DNA of 9,406 bases from Bacteroidota bacterium (GTDB taxonomy: Bacteria; Bacteroidota; Bacteroidia; NS11-12g; UBA955), in the NCBI GenBank assembly GCA_008081305.1, contig VMCP01000134.1, positions 1 through 9,406 on the forward strand. Direction: 5' to 3'. The notes beneath the pieces are model-generated. The model was not told the origin of the DNA. It did no database searches and was given only the letters and a program-made list of their open reading frames with translations. Of this stretch, positions 6,797 to 9,406 are shown in pieces. Position numbers and translations under genes: made by a program. Each line of letters starts with the position of its first letter. Within the stretch, counting starts at the first letter, position 1.

Positions 6797-6806
6797 ATTG
6801 TACAAT
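6797..6806. promoter_or_regulatory. 10-bp palindrome ATTGTACAAT in the receptor leader
   Basis: A perfect palindrome about 13 bp after the presumed transcription start and 31 bp before the receptor ATG. The word TTGTAC also occurs nine bases upstream (6789-6794), so the site reads as a TTGTAC direct repeat one helical turn apart with the second copy extended into a palindrome. This would suit an operator for a dimeric regulator, but it is a short element in an AT-rich region and no regulator is identified. Confidence 0.35.
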
Positions 6807-6828
6807 TAGAACGCTAAATTCGATCAAG

Positions 6829-6833
6829 AAGGA
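6829..6833 (+). promoter_or_regulatory. Shine-Dalgarno-like AAGGA before the receptor start
   Basis: AAGGA lies 4 nt before the ATG at 6838, tighter than the usual 5-9 nt spacing. It is the only start in the window with such a purine-rich match; those of prc, ccmB, accC and the dehydrogenase have none. It supports 6838 as the start, although Bacteroidota ribosomes make little use of the motif. Confidence 0.4.
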
Positions 6834-6837
6834 AAAT

Positions 6838-9406
6838 ATGAATCAAAAAGTACTGAAATGGGCCTGGCTGATGGTCTTTGGTTTTGCTATCCAATGGGCA
6901 TCTGCACAGACGAACTTTGCCGACTTCCGCGTGAAGACATCAGATGGCGATGGAAAACCCCTCAGTGGTGTGATGGTAAAGATGTATTTGAATGGAATTT
7001 TCAAAACATCGGATACCACCGACAGTGATGGTAATGCTATCTTTCAAACTTTAACCCCTGGTGTTTACACGGTAGAAATGTCGAAAGACGGATTTTCAAC
7101 CCAGAAAACCACTGGCTTAACACTTACTGCAGGTTTGAATGAGCAGTTGAAAGTGAATATGACCAACTCAATGACTGCGGTTGTTATTACAACCAAAGCA
7201 TCAAACAAAGTCATACAGCTGGAGAAGAATGAACAAATGATTTCCGGTAAATCCATGATCAATAGCGGTCGACGGGGAGTTGGAGCATTGACCTCGACTA
7301 ACTCGGCAATCATTGAATCCCGCCAAGGTATATCGGTACGTGGTACTCGTTCGGATGGTAATGGTACCTTTATTGACGGTGTAAGAGCCATCGGTTCTGG
7401 AGCTATTCCGTCCTTGGGTGTTGATCAGTTAGCCGTAAACATAGGTGGTATCCCTGCCATGTATGGTGACTTAACAGGGGGAGCATTTTCCTATACTTCA
7501 AAGAGTGCGACGAATAAGTTTGTGAGCATATTTGAAGGAATTACTTCTACCTTATTAGATCCGTATTCCTACAATACAATGGAAGGATTCTTATCGGGAC
7601 CATTATGGATCGACAGGAAAAAGAACAGATTTGGTAAAACCGAAGAACTCGTGAAGCTTGGTTTTACCTTAAACGGTAATGTTGGTTATTACTACGATCC
7701 TTCTCCGACTCGTACTGGAGTTTATGTACTGAAAGAAGATAAGCTAAACCAAATCAAAGACGATCCATTGGTGTTTACTCCGAATGGATTTGTTCATCGT
7801 GCAGCGTATTTAAGAGAGTCTGATTTCGATCGTTTAGCAGCTCGTCCGAATTCTTCGCAGTACAATACGAACGTAATCGGTAAATTAGAGTTCAACCCGA
7901 ACAAAAATATTTCAGTGACAGGTTTTGGTTCCTTCTATTATGGTGGAGGAAGAGGAGTTACCAATAACATATTGAACTTTGAGAATACGGGTAGAAACGA
8001 TAATTATACCATTCGTTCCTATTTGCAATTCAAACAAACATTTGAAGTTGATAAAGAAAGTTCCATTAAAAGTGCATTCTACACGGTTCGTGCTGAATAT
8101 CAGAACACTTTCAGCTACAATCGTAACGCAGACCACCTAGATAATCTATTCGATTATGGTTATGTCGGTACTTTTACCTCTTACCCAACAGAGCGTTTTG
8201 CTTACTCGCATTCAGATGCACAACAAAATCCTAACCGAGAGCCACGTATCGTTCAGGACCAGAATGGTAATTACGTGCAATTAAGAAACTACTGGGAACA
8301 GGTTGGTTTCCAAGATACTTTGGTTTCCTTCCAAGCTAGTGACTTGAACCCAGTGCGTTCTCGATACACCCAGAACGTGTATGATTACTTTGAGAGTCGC
8401 GGTGCATCTATAAACAATCCATTAGCCATATTGGTGAACCAGGGTCTATTGAACGGGTACAATCCAAATAACGTGTACTCACTTTGGTCAACCCCAGGTA
8501 CTACTCCTACTTCTTGGAGTAAAAACCAAGGTGAAAGATATTCTTTGTTCGCTCTTGGACAAATGCAGGTTAAGCCAAAAACAGTAGCTGGAAGAGAGCG
8601 TACGCCACATGATATCCAAGCTGGTTTCTATTACGAGCAGAATATCAATCGTGGTTACGGTTTGAATGCAAACGGTTTATGGGTGTTGATGGGGCAGTTG
8701 ATGAATAGCCATATCAACGAGCTGGACGTTAATAACCCAATTTTAAGTTATGATGCAAACGGTGTGTTTACAGATACCGTTCGTTATCGTCGTTTGATCA
8801 ACGCCGATCAACAGTCTCACTTTGACCGTGAGTTTAGAAACAAGTTAATTTTAGAAGGTCGTACAGATGTATACGGAAACGCCATCGATGAGCGCACCTT
8901 CGTTGATATCAACAGCTTCAAGCCAGGCGATTTTGATTTAAATATGTTCAATGCCAACGAGTTGTTGAACAATGGTAACAACTATGTGAACTACTTCGGT
9001 TACGATCACTTAGGAGATAAAGTAACTGGAAAGCCAAGCATTGATGAGTTCTTGAACGATCCAAACAAAAGAACAATTGGTGCTTTCCAACCAATTTATA
9101 TTGCTGCTTGGTTACAAGACCGGTTCCAATTTAAAGACTTGATTTTCCGTCTAGGACTTCGCATGGAACGTTACGATGCAAACCAAATTGTTTTGGCAGA
9201 TCCATATTCACTATATCCAATTAAAACAGCAGCTGAAGTTGGTGAGATTAATGGTTTACCAATTAATCACCCTTCAAATATTGCTGAGGATGCAAAAGTT
9301 TATGTCAACGATATGGAATCTCCTACTCAAATCGTAGGATACCGTATGGGAGATAAGTGGTTTAATGCCGACGGTTCGGAACAAAGAAATCCTGAGTTTT
9401 TGGCGA
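6838..9406 (+). CDS. TonB-dependent outer-membrane receptor with carboxypeptidase-regulatory-like domain, 3' partial
   Basis: An outer-membrane active transporter energised by TonB-ExbBD; the frame is open from 6838 to the window edge (856 codons and one base), so the C-terminal strands are missing. The order is: a Sec signal peptide (MNQKVLKW, hydrophobic core, cleavage likely after ASA at 21-23); a CarboxypepD_reg-like beta-sandwich (about 26-107, with GKPLSGVMVKMY, TDSDGNAIF and PGVYTVEMSKDGF); a short VVITT stretch (about 113-117) where a TonB box could lie; the plug (about 135-227) with ISVRGTRSD, TFIDGVR (Asp180-Gly181) and YGDLTGGAFS; then the beta-barrel from about 228. A late segment (WLQDRFQFKDLIFRLGLRME) has the alternating pattern of barrel strands, and Tyr/Asn/Asp-rich loops are frequent. 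Relatives in this Bacteroidota group are roughly 1000 or more residues long. Start 6838 is preferred because it gives the signal peptide. No SusD-like or other partner gene is visible, so the substrate is unknown. Confidence 0.92.
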   Translation, partial: MNQKVLKWAWLMVFGFAIQWASAQTNFADFRVKTSDGDGKPLSGVMVKMYLNGIFKTSDTTDSDGNAIFQTLTPGVYTVEMSKDGFSTQKTTGLTLTAGLNEQLKVNMTNSMTAVVITTKASNKVIQLEKNEQMISGKSMINSGRRGVGALTSTNSAIIESRQGISVRGTRSDGNGTFIDGVRAIGSGAIPSLGVDQLAVNIGGIPAMYGDLTGGAFSYTSKSATNKFVSIFEGITSTLLDPYSYNTMEGFLSGPLWIDRKKNRFGKTEELVKLGFTLNGNVGYYYDPSPTRTGVYVLKEDKLNQIKDDPLVFTPNGFVHRAAYLRESDFDRLAARPNSSQYNTNVIGKLEFNPNKNISVTGFGSFYYGGGRGVTNNILNFENTGRNDNYTIRSYLQFKQTFEVDKESSIKSAFYTVRAEYQNTFSYNRNADHLDNLFDYGYVGTFTSYPTERFAYSHSDAQQNPNREPRIVQDQNGNYVQLRNYWEQVGFQDTLVSFQASDLNPVRSRYTQNVYDYFESRGASINNPLAILVNQGLLNGYNPNNVYSLWSTPGTTPTSWSKNQGERYSLFALGQMQVKPKTVAGRERTPHDIQAGFYYEQNINRGYGLNANGLWVLMGQLMNSHINELDVNNPILSYDANGVFTDTVRYRRLINADQQSHFDREFRNKLILEGRTDVYGNAIDERTFVDINSFKPGDFDLNMFNANELLNNGNNYVNYFGYDHLGDKVTGKPSIDEFLNDPNKRTIGAFQPIYIAAWLQDRFQFKDLIFRLGLRMERYDANQIVLADPYSLYPIKTAAEVGEINGLPINHPSNIAEDAKVYVNDMESPTQIVGYRMGDKWFNADGSEQRNPEFLA

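Noticed and set aside
1..9406. Defence system, prophage, integron or CRISPR content
   Set aside because: No repeats, integrase, transposase, nuclease or reverse-transcriptase motifs were seen; all long frames belong to known housekeeping or transport families.

Overview
The window looks like a chromosomal segment from a member of the Bacteroidota. This rests on moderate to low GC, start codons mostly without Shine-Dalgarno sequences, promoter-like TAnnTTTG/TTG elements, a TonB-dependent receptor with an N-terminal carboxypeptidase-regulatory-like domain, and the particular subfamilies of M49 peptidase, CcmB and biotin carboxylase present. A flavobacterial or cytophagal relative is the best guess, but genus cannot be named from this sequence. 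I see no mobile element, tRNA, rRNA, CRISPR array or phage gene. Coding density is very high, and the longest gap between genes is 157 bp (6681-6837).

Layout. Positions 1-3522 (+) hold a two-gene proteolysis unit: the 3' part of a zinc-dependent M49 (dipeptidyl peptidase III-like) peptidase, then 10 bp later a full-length Prc/Tsp-type carboxy-terminal processing protease. Converging on it with only 2 bp between stop codons is ccmB (3525-4184, -), an integral membrane component of cytochrome c maturation. A 46-bp divergent gap follows, holding a perfect 16-bp palindrome (4192-4207) that probably acts as back-to-back promoter elements or an operator. From it, to the right, run a biotin carboxylase (accC-like, 4231-5724) and, 8 bp later, an NAD-dependent D-2-hydroxyacid dehydrogenase (5733-6680), likely one operon. 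After a 157-bp regulatory gap with a good Bacteroidota-type promoter and a 10-bp palindrome in the presumed leader, a large TonB-dependent receptor starts at 6838 and runs off the right edge (856 codons visible).

How the genes fit together. The two proteases are an obvious pair by proximity and theme. Biotin carboxylase plus 2-hydroxyacid dehydrogenase suggests central carbon or acyl-CoA metabolism, but no biotin carrier or carboxyltransferase gene is visible. CcmB and the receptor belong to unrelated envelope functions. Overall this is mostly housekeeping sequence. I found no convincing undescribed system. The points most worth checking are the symmetric divergent promoter, an Asp-to-Ala change next to the dehydrogenase active site, and the leader palindrome of the receptor gene.
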